NCBI RefSeq assembly: GCF_006542335.1
Contig: NZ_CP032485.1
Coordinates: 1,791,001-1,855,000, forward strand
DNA length: 64,000 nt
Source of the DNA: Neokomagataea tanensis
Lineage (GTDB): Bacteria; Pseudomonadota; Alphaproteobacteria; Acetobacterales; Acetobacteraceae
Direction of reading: 5' to 3'
The stretch's first letter is position 1; every line of letters begins with the position of its first letter. Below the pieces are notes generated by a model. That model ran no database searches. It saw only the letters and a list, made by a program, of their open reading frames with translations, and was not told the DNA's origin. Of this stretch, positions 63,390-64,000 are shown in pieces. A program made the translations under genes and the position numbers.

Positions 63390-64000
63390 ATGGATATTCA
63401 AAAATTTACAGAACGCAGCCAAGGTTTCCTGCAAGCAGCATCGACAATCGCTCTGCGGGACTATCACCAGCAATTGACACCAGAGCATCTGCTCAAAGCG
63501 CTACTTGATGATGAGCAGGGCGCGGCTTCTGGGTTGATACGTGCTGCTGGCGGTGATCCTAAGGCCGTTCAAGCTGCGAATGATGCGGCTCTTGGTAAGT
63601 TGCCGAAAGTACAGGGGGGTGGCGCTGGCCAGCCGCAAACAACGCCGGACCTCGTGCGGGTTTTAGATGCAGCGCAGGCTGCCGCTGTAGCCTCGGGCGA
63701 TAGTTTTGTTGCTCAGGACCGGCTGCTGGTTGCTATCGCCGGAAGCTCTACGGCCGCTGGAAGGGCGTTGGCTGAAGGTAAAGCCACAGCGAAGGCTTTG
63801 GAGAGCGCCGTCGCCCAAATACGTAAAGGTCGCACAGTGGACAGTGCGTCTGCGGAGAGCACGTTTGACGCGCTTAAGAAATACGCTCGCGATGTTACGG
63901 CTGTTGCGCAAGCGGGGAAGCTGGATCCGGTCATTGGCCGTGATGAAGAAATCCGCAGGGCTATTCAGGTTTTGGCGCGTCGAAGCAAAAACAATCCCGT
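63390..64000 (+). CDS. clpB: ClpB disaggregase, N-terminal part (cut by window edge)
   Basis: The first 203 codons of the heat-shock AAA+ chaperone ClpB. MDIQKFTERSQGFLQAASTI and TPEHLLKALLDDEQGAASGL form the Clp N-domain. The stretch KLDPVIGRDEEIRRAIQVLA with ARRSKNNPV leads into the first nucleotide-binding domain, whose Walker A lies beyond the window. An AAAGGG ribosome site precedes the ATG. The frame is open to the window edge. Confidence 0.95.
   Translation, partial: MDIQKFTERSQGFLQAASTIALRDYHQQLTPEHLLKALLDDEQGAASGLIRAAGGDPKAVQAANDAALGKLPKVQGGGAGQPQTTPDLVRVLDAAQAAAVASGDSFVAQDRLLVAIAGSSTAAGRALAEGKATAKALESAVAQIRKGRTVDSASAESTFDALKKYARDVTAVAQAGKLDPVIGRDEEIRRAIQVLARRSKNNP

Overview
The window looks like chromosomal DNA of an alphaproteobacterium, most likely an acetic acid bacterium (Acetobacteraceae). 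The base composition is moderate (roughly mid-50s percent GC by eye), with AT-rich patches around 38.1-39.1 kb and 53.9-55.4 kb. The dusB-(ntrB)-ntrC-ntrY-ntrX-hfq-hflX order is typical of alphaproteobacteria. The family rests on gene content and protein style only; the genus cannot be fixed.

Layout. 0-7.6 kb: an amino-sugar and cell-wall-sugar recycling island. nagA and a ROK kinase run leftward; nagB, a NagP/FucP-type MFS carrier, an SSS symporter, murQ and anmK run rightward. 7.7-15.4 kb: an organosulfur locus with a formylglycine-type sulfatase, an SsuABC/TauABC-type importer, a TauD-type dioxygenase and a TonB receptor. The binding protein and the receptor are frameshifted. 15.6-21.1 kb: a large TonB receptor, an OprB-like porin and a CsbD stress protein. 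21.3-25.6 kb: aldoxime dehydratase, nitrilase, an AraC regulator and a SphA-like outer-membrane channel, a compact aldoxime-to-nitrile-to-acid pathway. 25.8-29.2 kb: a second TonB receptor divergent from a second TauD-type dioxygenase. 29.3-35.0 kb: a ytcA-mdtN-mdtO-mdtP-like efflux operon with a MarR regulator, mdtO being frameshifted. 35-38.1 kb: YbaK, then znuACB behind a good Zur-box candidate. 38.1-43.7 kb: a broken AT-rich phosphotransferase, a possible 47-residue membrane protein, a glycosyltransferase and rmlBACD (dTDP-rhamnose). 43.9-46.4 kb: a histidine phosphatase, pyrD and small proteins. 46.4-53.6 kb: hflX, hfq, ntrX, ntrY, a shrunken NtrC-like protein and dusB, with no ntrB. 53.7-64 kb: a GGDEF protein with a decayed EAL domain, pabC, pabB, a DUF885 peptidase, a DUF2252 protein, a lipoprotein, an aldo/keto reductase and the start of clpB.

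Two themes cut across the window. First, an unusual number of genes are broken by small indels at repeat tracts. Four lack one base at G/C runs (the sulfonate-type binding protein, a TonB receptor, mdtO and probably hfq). One carries an extra TA (phosphotransferase), one an 11-bp tandem duplication (nagB 3' end), and pabB may carry an extra C. Residual sequencing error, strain decay or slippage-prone DNA could each explain part of this. Second, the nitrogen-regulation operon is reduced: ntrB is missing, and both NtrC-like and NtrX ATPase domains lack the sigma54-contacting GAFTGA loop.

No rRNA, tRNA, CRISPR array, insertion sequence or prophage was recognised.
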